NCBI GenBank assembly: GCA_964452045.1 | Contig: CAYVKM010000074.1 | Location: forward strand, 1 to 18,765 | Source of the DNA: CAYVKM01 sp964452045 | GTDB taxonomy: Bacteria > Calditrichota > Calditrichia > RBG-13-44-9 | Direction of reading: 5' to 3' | DNA length: 18,765 bases | Part shown: positions 9,301 to 15,231 of the stretch, in pieces | Layout: each line of letters begins with the position of its first letter | Position numbering within the stretch: position 1 is the stretch's first letter | The notes under the pieces: model-generated | What the model was told of the DNA's origin: nothing | Databases searched by the model: none | What the model saw: only the letters and a program-made list of their open reading frames with translations | Program-made: the position numbers and the translations under genes

Positions 9301-9461
9301 CTTCATTGAAATCCGCGGGAACGGGTTTGGGATTGGCAATATGTAAAGAGATTATTGGTCTGCATGGGGGAGAGATCTGGATTGAAAGCAATGAAAAAAG
9401 AGGAAGCCAGTTTTATTTTACCCTGCCGATTGAGCCATCCATCGATAAGGTTTTGAAATAA
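6396..9461 (+). CDS. Soluble multi-sensor histidine kinase (receiver-like, GAF x3, PAS, HisKA, HATPase)
   Basis: A 1021-residue sensor kinase with no signal peptide or membrane segment, so cytoplasmic. Residues ~5-128 have the alternating strand/helix pattern of a receiver domain, but at the phosphoacceptor position (RPHLLITYISP, 50-60) there is Thr/Tyr instead of Asp. Three GAF-like regions follow at about 140-300, 315-465 and 485-650, the last ending YANQAAVAIENANLYENL. A PAS domain spans ~653-770 (EERYRTLAETM, then DGKILYVNPAFEAISG). The kinase core is complete: H-box with His790 in IVHDLRSPMNVI, N-box NNLLSNALKF at 904-913, G1 DTGPGI at 945-950, F-box-like FEKYEQ, and G2 GTGLGL at 975-980. 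It should autophosphorylate His790 and pass phosphate to a response regulator, none of which is encoded nearby. The stimulus is unknown. ATG start; no clear SD. The GAF assignments are by pattern and less certain than the core. Confidence 0.92.
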   Translation: MAENKYIKIVINYPERELFSFLQQHIVHEDVEMFYFADLLEIEDFIKRIRPHLLITYISPETLVNEKALLFFRSPFLRETGIIFITSKQVSFDQLQVLGEFDRSFVFLEGVKPEVIAHNINAILKREKKDLDHFSSHEYTENLLYCTKLIQQESSVSALFDKLINFLPKIITYDYMAIFSYDPEKENTRIFNQFIPPHRRSGVIITPNLEKLAEMWVKQKKIFNLTDEQDSNLFKKLGDWGWKVKKLYFFPFVTQNLPLGGIILGSINISDRGKLNHEFLHEINDLLALKLYGNLLQEKNYSDDHDDFAEQLVHNRFSEDSILQLACKKLNIFSKSNSTIFWQINRGFGFLFPKFSYATEKQAAWKSLEKTMLFFSKDARLNQLISSEKIVLLENVITNGKFSEATLNTFKKLGYFNILVAPVRMGNEEVGMFVVNRGPDKDIFNDWEVNQITELLDKIRKVLEDNNLVKEANLKLKQLSRIFELGNEIKLDLNLEDTLAHITKSIRKTLGWNDVAILRGNEFKKKYGTIGRLGFDSKKDLPLDFLSEIDYDEVEKFLLNCKKIGHSYFYDTHPVMVSGNGAGFLDEVVTEWHNEDLLIVPIETRKDKLGFFVIRDPVDRMKPTSDKVTSLEYYANQAAVAIENANLYENLQTSEERYRTLAETMTLCLVTCSPDGKILYVNPAFEAISGLKRNVLIDQKLSNLFSADSQARLQEIAILGKNEKEQSDKNIENVELEMISASGETIPVSTFAFSLWQEGEIRGFFLVMNDLRVMKKLERLKADFNSMIVHDLRSPMNVIQGFIELIRTRVVGEINTEQEELLDIAKENVKKVLTLIDNFLVASKLEVGKFGIEPKVGEINALIERIIENHQVLLKNKNITLKSDLNQNLPLLYFDSLRIEQVFNNLLSNALKFTPEQGRILVKSGFHQRNIKGEEKMFAKILVQDTGPGIPEEKQKYVFEKYEQVDSESSLKSAGTGLGLAICKEIIGLHGGEIWIESNEKRGSQFYFTLPIEPSIDKVLK

Positions 9462-9475
9462 ACATTTTTGTAGCC

Positions 9476-9515
9476 AGCTCAATCAGTTATTTTCTTATAT
9501 TACTGGTATTGAGCT
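9476..9515. repeat. Inverted repeat (imperfect 12-bp stem) after the kinase gene
   Basis: AGCTCAATCAGT at 9476-9487 pairs with ACTG (9502-9505) plus ATTGAGCT (9508-9515), with a two-base GT bulge and a 14-base AT-rich loop. No T-run follows on either strand, so it is not a standard intrinsic terminator. It lies 15 bases after the kinase stop and could be a 3' RNA-stabilising hairpin or a protein-binding site. Confidence 0.5.
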
Positions 9516-9528
9516 CGAAACTCTAGCT

Positions 9529-9566
9529 TAATCCATTTGTAATGGGTTAGAATCCTTTTTATTTTT
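9529..9566 (+). terminator. Possible weak terminator between the kinase gene and mutS
   Basis: An 8-bp stem, TAATCCAT (9529-9536) with ATGGGTTA (9542-9549), one G-T pair and a TTGTA loop. Six bases later comes TTTTTATTTTT at 9556-9566. A second, mutually exclusive hairpin, AGAATCC (9549-9555) with GGATTCT (9567-9573), shares base 9549. The T-run starts a little far from the stem, so termination is uncertain. Confidence 0.35.
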
Positions 9567-9567
9567 G
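9536..9567 (+). promoter_or_regulatory. Bacteroidetes-type promoter for mutS
   Basis: TTTG at 9536-9539, exactly 20 bases, then TATTTTTG at 9560-9567, matching every fixed base of the Bacteroidetes consensus. The predicted start near 9573 leaves a leader of about 26 bases, which contains AAGGGA (9589-9594) ahead of the GTG at 9600. As before the kinase gene, the -33 box falls within a small hairpin and is part of TCCATTTG. Confidence 0.55.
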
Positions 9568-9599
9568 GATTCTTAATTTATTAATGGTAAGGGAAATTA

Positions 9600-12239
9600 G
9601 TGGTTTCAAAATCCGCCGAGAAGACACATTCAACACCCCTCATGGAGCAGTATTTAGCCATAAAAGGGAAACATAAAGATAAAATATTGCTTTATAGGAT
9701 GGGCGATTTTTATGAGACCTTTTATGATGATGCAGTAAAAATAAGCAAAATTTTAGGTATTGCCCTTACCAAACGGTCCCACGGAAAAACGGCAAATGTC
9801 CCCTTGGCTGGTTTTCCATACCATGCGCTTGATGCCTATCTGCCGAAACTTATAAATGTCGGCGAGAAGGTTGCGATCTGCGAACAGGTGGAGGATCCGA
9901 AATTAGCGAAAACTGTGGTAAAAAGGGAAGTTATTGAAGTTGTAACACCCGGGACTACCTTATCGGATAAACTGCTCGATCAGAAGTCGAATAATTATTT
10001 AGCCGGAATTTATGTTCAGGGAAAGACTGCCGGGATTAGTTACTGCGATATCTCCACCGGGGAATTTTTTTTAAGTGAAGTATCCATCGAACAAATGCTG
10101 GATTATTTTCAGCAAATTACCCCCAAAGAAATCCTGGTTCCAGTCAGTGATTATGAAAATTTTATCTCCCTGTTTAAGTCCCGGCTCACGGGTATTATTA
10201 CCAAGATGGAGGACTGGGTTTTTAATCGGGATTATGCTTACCGAGTGTTAATCGATCATTTTAGGACTCCCAATTTAAAGGGGTTCGGGATTGAAGACCA
10301 GCAATTGGGAATCATCAGTGCTGGGGTCGTACTCTCTTATATCAAGGAAAATTATCAAAGTAAAATTTCCCACGTTTCAAAAATATCTTTAATATTCTTA
10401 GACGATTTTATGATTCTGGATAATACCACCCGCCGGAATCTTGAAGTTACTTCCACTTTGTTCGGTGGTGGCACCGAAGGAACCCTGATATCGATTCTCG
10501 ATGATACCTGCACGGCGATGGGTGGGCGTCTCCTGAAAAGGTGGATCATGCATCCTCTGATTCGTCTACCGCTAATTCGGGAGCGATTAAATAAAGTAGA
10601 CGCTTTTTATAAACAGAATGAACTGCGGCAAAAAATACGGACTATTCTTAAGGATTTTTCCGATCTGGAAAGATTGTTAAGTCGCGTTTCTACCAGACGT
10701 GCAACGCCACGCGATCTGATAGCCTTAAAGGATTCGCTGCTTCTTATCCACCCCATCCGGGATCTGCTACTTTCGCAATCTGAGGAAGTTTTAACGGAGT
10801 ATTCCTCAAAATTACAAAATCTGGAGGATTTAATTCAGTTATTGGAGCGGTCGATCGATGATTCCCCTCCTATCAATCTTAAGGAAGGTGGCATCATCAA
10901 GGAGGAATTCCACAAGCAACTCGATGAACTGCGTTATATCAGCCGGGATGGCAAGAACAGTCTGGCTGATATCCAGAATAAGGAAAAAGAAAAATCCAAG
11001 ATAACATCTCTGAAACTTGGCTATAACAAGGTTTTCGGTTATTATTTTGAAGTTACCAAAACCCATCAGCATAAGATCCCGGAGTACTTTATTCGAAAGC
11101 AAACCTTGGTCAATGCTGAACGATATATCACACCGGAGTTGAAAGAATTCGAGGAAAAGATTCTCGGGGCCGAAGAAAAAATTATTGAACTGGAATATGA
11201 AATTTTTCAGGATATTCGCAGTCAGGTGGAAGAATTTGGAAAAGCGATAAAACAGAATGCGGAAATTGTGGCTGAAATAGATTGTCTGGCAAATTTTGCT
11301 CTAATTGCTGGTCAATATAAATATTCAAAACCCGAGATGGATGAGTCGACGGTTATCCATATTCGAGCTGGCAGACATCCGGTGGTGGAGCAGCTTCTGG
11401 CGGCGGATGAGCCATTTATCGAGAATGATACGCAAATGGATAATAAAACAACCCAGATCATGGTTCTGACCGGGCCCAACATGGCCGGGAAATCAACCTA
11501 TTTGCGCCAAGTTGGTTTGATCTGTCTGATGGCCCAGATTGGGAGTTTTGTTCCGGCAGAACAAGCCTCACTGGGCATCGTGGACCGCATTTTCACCCGG
11601 GTAGGGGCATCCGATAATCTGGCATTTGGAGAAAGCACTTTTTTGGTTGAGATGCTGGAAACCGCAAATATTCTGAACAACGCGACTCCCAAAAGTCTGA
11701 TCATTCTGGATGAAATTGGTAGGGGCACTTCCACCTACGATGGGCTTTCAATTGCCTGGGCAGTGACCGAATTTCTGCATAATAACAAAAATGTTGCCGC
11801 TAAAACACTATTTGCTACCCATTATCATGAATTAACGGAACTTGAGGTGCTTTATCCCCGAATAAAAAATTACCGGGTGACGGTACAGGAAATTGAAGAT
11901 CAGGTAATATTCCTGAGAAAAATCGAGTCCGGGGGGGTGGATAACAGCTATGGAATTCATGTGGCACAAATGGCCGGCATCCCACAGGAAGTGGTAGAAC
12001 GGGCGAAAGAGGTTCTACATAATCTGGAGGCGAATGAGATAAGCCCGAATAGGACGCCGAAAATTGCCGGGAGGAGACCAGGAAGCAGTGTGGACCGAAA
12101 TCAACTGAATCTCCTGGATCTGGTGAGACAATCGCCCATTGAAAAAGAGCTGGAAAAAGTTGAGATAGATCGGTTAACACCACTTCAGGCTCTTATTAAA
12201 CTAAATGAGTTGAAGGAAATGGTGAATAAAAATTCTTGA
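9600..12239 (+). CDS. mutS: DNA mismatch repair protein MutS
   Basis: Recognises mismatches and small loops in new DNA and recruits MutL in an ATP-dependent way. At 879 residues it is a full-length MutS1. The N-terminal domain has TPLMEQYLAIK and the mismatch-wedging FYE motif at 37-39 (Phe37 and Glu39 correspond to Phe36 and Glu38 of E. coli). The core and clamp cover about 260-560. The ATPase carries Walker A GPNMAGKS at 625-632, the signature region FGESTFLVEM at 676-685, Walker B IILDE at 701-705 and THYHELTEL at 740-748. The C-terminal tail LTPLQALIKLNELK is the usual MutS1 tetramerisation-type end. The GTG start is supported by AAGGGA six bases upstream and by the conserved N-terminus; no in-frame ATG fits. 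The next gene begins within a few bases of its stop. Confidence 0.97.
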   Translation: MVSKSAEKTHSTPLMEQYLAIKGKHKDKILLYRMGDFYETFYDDAVKISKILGIALTKRSHGKTANVPLAGFPYHALDAYLPKLINVGEKVAICEQVEDPKLAKTVVKREVIEVVTPGTTLSDKLLDQKSNNYLAGIYVQGKTAGISYCDISTGEFFLSEVSIEQMLDYFQQITPKEILVPVSDYENFISLFKSRLTGIITKMEDWVFNRDYAYRVLIDHFRTPNLKGFGIEDQQLGIISAGVVLSYIKENYQSKISHVSKISLIFLDDFMILDNTTRRNLEVTSTLFGGGTEGTLISILDDTCTAMGGRLLKRWIMHPLIRLPLIRERLNKVDAFYKQNELRQKIRTILKDFSDLERLLSRVSTRRATPRDLIALKDSLLLIHPIRDLLLSQSEEVLTEYSSKLQNLEDLIQLLERSIDDSPPINLKEGGIIKEEFHKQLDELRYISRDGKNSLADIQNKEKEKSKITSLKLGYNKVFGYYFEVTKTHQHKIPEYFIRKQTLVNAERYITPELKEFEEKILGAEEKIIELEYEIFQDIRSQVEEFGKAIKQNAEIVAEIDCLANFALIAGQYKYSKPEMDESTVIHIRAGRHPVVEQLLAADEPFIENDTQMDNKTTQIMVLTGPNMAGKSTYLRQVGLICLMAQIGSFVPAEQASLGIVDRIFTRVGASDNLAFGESTFLVEMLETANILNNATPKSLIILDEIGRGTSTYDGLSIAWAVTEFLHNNKNVAAKTLFATHYHELTELEVLYPRIKNYRVTVQEIEDQVIFLRKIESGGVDNSYGIHVAQMAGIPQEVVERAKEVLHNLEANEISPNRTPKIAGRRPGSSVDRNQLNLLDLVRQSPIEKELEKVEIDRLTPLQALIKLNELKEMVNKNS

Positions 12240-12244
12240 ATTTT

Positions 12245-14290
12245 ATGAAAAGTTTTTCAGATAATATATATGCCTTTGCACTTACCGCCTTACTATGTAT
12301 AAGCTTCTTTCCCCTCCATGCTGACACTCTTGACTCATTAATCGATTCTGCCAAAGCAGATTATTTTAATGGAAATTTTCAGACATTATCCAATAGAATA
12401 AGCCGGATCCTGCAACTTAAACCGGATAATCCTGAGGGAAATATTCTGCAGGGCCTGTTCTGGATAAATGAGGGAGAACTTCAGGACAGAATCAAGGCAA
12501 AAGAAGTAATTGAAAAATTTGCTTCTAAAACAGAGAATCGGGCATTTGCTGATTTCTCCTTGGGCATACTTTACAAGGCGCAAAATAATGGGCATTCTGC
12601 CCGAAAATATTTTCAGGAGGCTGTCGATTCCGATGAAACCTTTATCCCGGCATTAATTGAACTGGCCGAGAGTTACTATCAGGATGTGCTGAAGTATTAT
12701 TATCGCTATACGGATACATCAGTCCCCTTGTCTTATCGGGATTATGCCGTGGAGGATTATGACTTCGCGGTAAGTTATCTGAAAAAGGCTTTGCGCTATG
12801 AACCTAAAAGCAGACCCGCGGCTTATTTGTTGGGTAGCCTTTATTTTGAACTTGAAGATTATGAACTCATGAGAATCATATTTGAGGAATTCTCTGAATA
12901 CTATCCCCACGACAAAGATGTCCATCAATTTCTGGGTCTGGCGTATCTTGCCCTGCATAAATATGAGAAGGCCTCTGAGTACTTTCAGACTGCGCTTGAG
13001 GCGATGGGAGATGAGGAAAGGCAGGAGGTACTGAATCCTGAATATTTGATAAAGGATAAATCAGAATATAAACAGAACACGGATTATTGGGCTGGAAAAG
13101 ATCCCATGTTCTTAACCAGTGAAAACGAAAGAATGCTTGAACATCTTGGACGTTTTGCTTATGCAAATTTACGTTTTAGTGTTCCTCGTTTAAACATCGA
13201 AGGCTGGAAAACGGATCGGGGTAGGACTTATATACGATACGGAAAACCGAACTATATTGTTGAATATGGCAAAAATCTGGAATTCGATGCCATTTATCCA
13301 CCGATGCAGATTTGGATATATCCCCAGTTTCAATTGGCCTTTTCGGATGAATTTTGGAATGGTTTATATCAATACACTGAGCCGGCATTGAATTCAAAAT
13401 CAAAATTTAAAGAACGGACAAATGTTAATTACACCTTGGTTGCGGAAAACGTTTTTCAGGTATTTCCGGAGACCTTCGACTTTGAGCTATCGGGTGGTAC
13501 ATTTCAGTCTTCATATTTTATTAAGTTTTTTAAAGGGAAAACCAACACCGAAGGTTTACTTGCCTTCCTAATTCCAAAGGAAGAAGAGTTGTATGAACCG
13601 AAACAGGAGCTGGAGTCCGGATTTTTCCTGCTGAATGACAAAAGCCTTCCGGAAAGGGAGTTTAAGAATAGATATGTTTTAAATTTTGAAACGGAGCTGT
13701 CCGAACCCGAAAAAAATTATGCTTTGCGAAATCTGACTTTTGAAACCGATCCCGGTAATTTTTCTTATTCGTTTGAACTCTTGAACAAGACTTTAGAGGA
13801 GAATTTTATTGATCGGCATGAAGTTGAAATCCCAGTTTTTGCTTCAGATTTTCTCTTACTTTCCGATCTTATACTTGCGGACAAAATCGGTCGGGAGCCG
13901 TCAGAAGAAGCCTTCTCCCGCAATGGACTTAATATTTTACCCAATGTTAGTCAAATATATCATGCATCGGACACCATGAAAATTTATTTTGAGATCTACA
14001 ATCTCAGCCTTGATTCAGACTCATTGGTCCGGTATCAGGTTGAAAATTCAATTGCCGAAAATAAATCAGGTGGAATTTTTAATGCGATATTTGGTGGCGG
14101 ACCCAAAAAGGTCGGTTTTGTAAATGAATATTCCGGCTCCAGAAAAAATGATTACGTCATCCAGGCGGTTTCCCTGGCAAATCTGAATCCTGGTGAATAT
14201 AATCTTGAAATTATTCTGAAAGATGAAATCAGTAAAACGGAAGTGACCGGAAAGACAAAATTTACCATTCTAGAATCCCTTACTGATTAA
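12245..14290 (+). CDS. Exported TPR and GWxTD-domain protein
   Basis: The ATG at 12245 gives 681 residues starting with a signal peptide (MKSFSDN, hydrophobic stretch, likely cleavage after LHA-DT), so the protein is exported; there is no lipobox. Residues ~30-255 form tetratricopeptide-like helices, with clear units around FSLGILYKAQNNGHSARKYF, AAYLLGSLYFELEDYE and FLGLAYLALHKYEKASEYF. The GWxTD domain follows at about 275-400, with GWKTD at 320-324 then RGRTYIRYGKP. The C-terminal half is beta-rich and resembles the extracellular-facing part of other GWxTD proteins. The family is seen mainly in FCB-group bacteria, and no biochemical function is established to my knowledge. A TTG at 12236 overlaps the mutS stop as TTGA and would add three residues. 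The tight junction implies co-transcription with mutS, although the functions look unrelated. Confidence 0.85.
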   Translation: MKSFSDNIYAFALTALLCISFFPLHADTLDSLIDSAKADYFNGNFQTLSNRISRILQLKPDNPEGNILQGLFWINEGELQDRIKAKEVIEKFASKTENRAFADFSLGILYKAQNNGHSARKYFQEAVDSDETFIPALIELAESYYQDVLKYYYRYTDTSVPLSYRDYAVEDYDFAVSYLKKALRYEPKSRPAAYLLGSLYFELEDYELMRIIFEEFSEYYPHDKDVHQFLGLAYLALHKYEKASEYFQTALEAMGDEERQEVLNPEYLIKDKSEYKQNTDYWAGKDPMFLTSENERMLEHLGRFAYANLRFSVPRLNIEGWKTDRGRTYIRYGKPNYIVEYGKNLEFDAIYPPMQIWIYPQFQLAFSDEFWNGLYQYTEPALNSKSKFKERTNVNYTLVAENVFQVFPETFDFELSGGTFQSSYFIKFFKGKTNTEGLLAFLIPKEEELYEPKQELESGFFLLNDKSLPEREFKNRYVLNFETELSEPEKNYALRNLTFETDPGNFSYSFELLNKTLEENFIDRHEVEIPVFASDFLLLSDLILADKIGREPSEEAFSRNGLNILPNVSQIYHASDTMKIYFEIYNLSLDSDSLVRYQVENSIAENKSGGIFNAIFGGGPKKVGFVNEYSGSRKNDYVIQAVSLANLNPGEYNLEIILKDEISKTEVTGKTKFTILESLTD

Positions 14291-14301
14291 TAATCTTAAA
14301 T

Positions 14302-14347
14302 TTAACATTTTTTTTCTTGCAATGATATAATGCACCCATTAAATTTC
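14302..14347 (+). promoter_or_regulatory. Promoter region of the HU gene (two readings)
   Basis: Reading one is classical sigma-70: TTAACA at 14302-14307, 18 bases, TATAAT at 14326-14331, eleven of twelve consensus bases. Reading two follows the Bacteroidetes pattern: CTTG at 14316-14319, 20 bases, TAAATTTC at 14340-14347, one mismatch in each box. Both are correctly oriented in the 102-base gap and leave a leader of about 40-55 bases. I am confident the gap holds a promoter, not which one. Confidence 0.55.
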
Positions 14348-14392
14348 AGAAAAATAAACATTTATTGGTAAAATGATCGAAAGAGGGTATCT

Positions 14393-14710
14393 ATGATGAG
14401 AACCGTTACCAAGAAAGAGGTGGCTAAACGGGTTGCCAAGAAATTGGGTCAGAAGATATACATTACCGAAGATTTTGTGAATTCGGTTTTCGAATCTTTG
14501 AGAGAGATCTTGAGTGAGGCGAATCCCGAAATTCGAATCGAAATCCGGGATTTTGGTGTTTTTGAGGTAAAGGAAACCAAACCAAAACCCAAAGCTCGCA
14601 ACCCCCGAACCGGTGAGATCATTTATGTACCCGCTCGACGAAAGACCCATTTTAAACCCGGAAAGTTATTAAAAGATATTTTGAAGAAGCCATTGGATAA
14701 AAAGAAATGA
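14393..14710 (+). CDS. HU/IHF-family DNA-binding protein
   Basis: A 105-residue basic nucleoid protein that binds and bends DNA as a dimer, slightly longer than the usual ~90 because of a Lys-rich tail (KKPLDKKK). The family signature is intact: IRDFGVFEVKE at 51-61, then ARNPRTGEIIYVPARR at 68-83 with the intercalating Pro71 of the beta-arm tip, and HFKPGKLLKDIL at 86-97. The first ATG (14393) is 5 bases after GAGGG at 14383-14387, a second ATG (14396) is 8 bases after it; either fits and the difference is one Met. It has its own promoter region and a terminator, so it is probably a single-gene transcript. Whether it is HU, IHF-like or a specialised paralogue cannot be said, so no symbol is given. 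Confidence 0.93.
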   Translation: MMRTVTKKEVAKRVAKKLGQKIYITEDFVNSVFESLREILSEANPEIRIEIRDFGVFEVKETKPKPKARNPRTGEIIYVPARRKTHFKPGKLLKDILKKPLDKKK

Positions 14711-14761
14711 GAGCAGCAAATTAGAATCAATTTGACTCATCCGCTTTTATTAACCTAAATT

Positions 14762-14793
14762 ACCGCCCTTTATGAATGAAGAGCGGTTTTTTT
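14762..14793 (+). terminator. Intrinsic terminator after the HU gene
   Basis: Stem ACCGC (14762-14766) with GCGGT (14783-14787), then a C/A mismatch and CTT/AAG inside, an 8-base loop, followed directly by seven Ts (14787-14793). It is GC-rich at the base with an immediate T-run, the best terminator in the window. The ATG at 14776, in frame with ruvX, lies inside it and is therefore unlikely to be the ruvX start. Confidence 0.85.
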
Positions 14794-14802
14794 ATTGATA
14801 TG

Positions 14803-15228
14803 ATGAGTAGATATTTAGCGATAGATTATGGAGACAAACGGGTTGGAGTGGCCATTAGCGATCCGACCCATATTATTGCCCAACCGTTGGAAACAATTCT
14901 ATATCAATCTCGGAAAGGTCTAATTTCCGAATTATTGCAGATAATTGAAAAATACAATGTTGAGAGAGTTATTCTTGGTTTACCGCTAACTCTGAAAGGC
15001 AGTGATTCTGAAAAAACCAAAACTGTTCGGAATTTCGGAGCAGTATTGGAAAGTAAATTAAAAATACCTTTGATTTTTTTTGATGAGAGATTGACCAGTC
15101 TTCAAGCCCAGCAAATTATAAGGCAGTTTGGTAAAAAACCGAGTGAACATCGGGCTAAGATAGACCAGTTTGCTGCCCGGACATTGTTGCAGACCTATCT
15201 GGACCGAGAAAAATTATCAGGGAGATAA
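14803..15228 (+). CDS. ruvX: RuvX/YqgF family nuclease-fold protein
   Basis: Small RNase H-fold protein, called putative Holliday junction resolvase; the E. coli homologue YqgF is also implicated in 16S rRNA 5' end processing. From the ATG at 14803 it has 141 residues, the normal size. It shows RYLAIDYGDKRVGVAISDP (3-21, catalytic Asp8), VILGLPLTLKG (56-66), FFDERLTSLQA (92-102, Glu95) and KIDQFAART (119-127, Asp121). The ATG directly before it (14800) is an equal alternative. An upstream in-frame ATG at 14776 would add nine residues but lies in the HU terminator hairpin, so I reject it. No SD is evident. Promoter elements for this gene are not visible; read-through of the HU terminator or a promoter within it is possible. 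The next gene starts 3 bases after its stop. Confidence 0.92.
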   Translation: MSRYLAIDYGDKRVGVAISDPTHIIAQPLETILYQSRKGLISELLQIIEKYNVERVILGLPLTLKGSDSEKTKTVRNFGAVLESKLKIPLIFFDERLTSLQAQQIIRQFGKKPSEHRAKIDQFAARTLLQTYLDREKLSGR

Positions 15229-15231
15229 TCA

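Noticed and set aside
11815..12183. Minus-strand open frame of 122 codons opposite mutS
   Set aside because: It is antisense to the conserved MutS C-terminus, and the Pro/Ser-rich translation is typical of a reversed coding strand.
14318..14331. TTGCAA as a -35 box for the HU promoter
   Set aside because: It is only three bases from TATAAT, far too close; TTAACA at 14302 has the correct spacing.
14776..14802. ATG at 14776 as the ruvX start
   Set aside because: It lies within the HU terminator, and the added residues are encoded by the hairpin and T-run; the family N-terminus begins at 14803.
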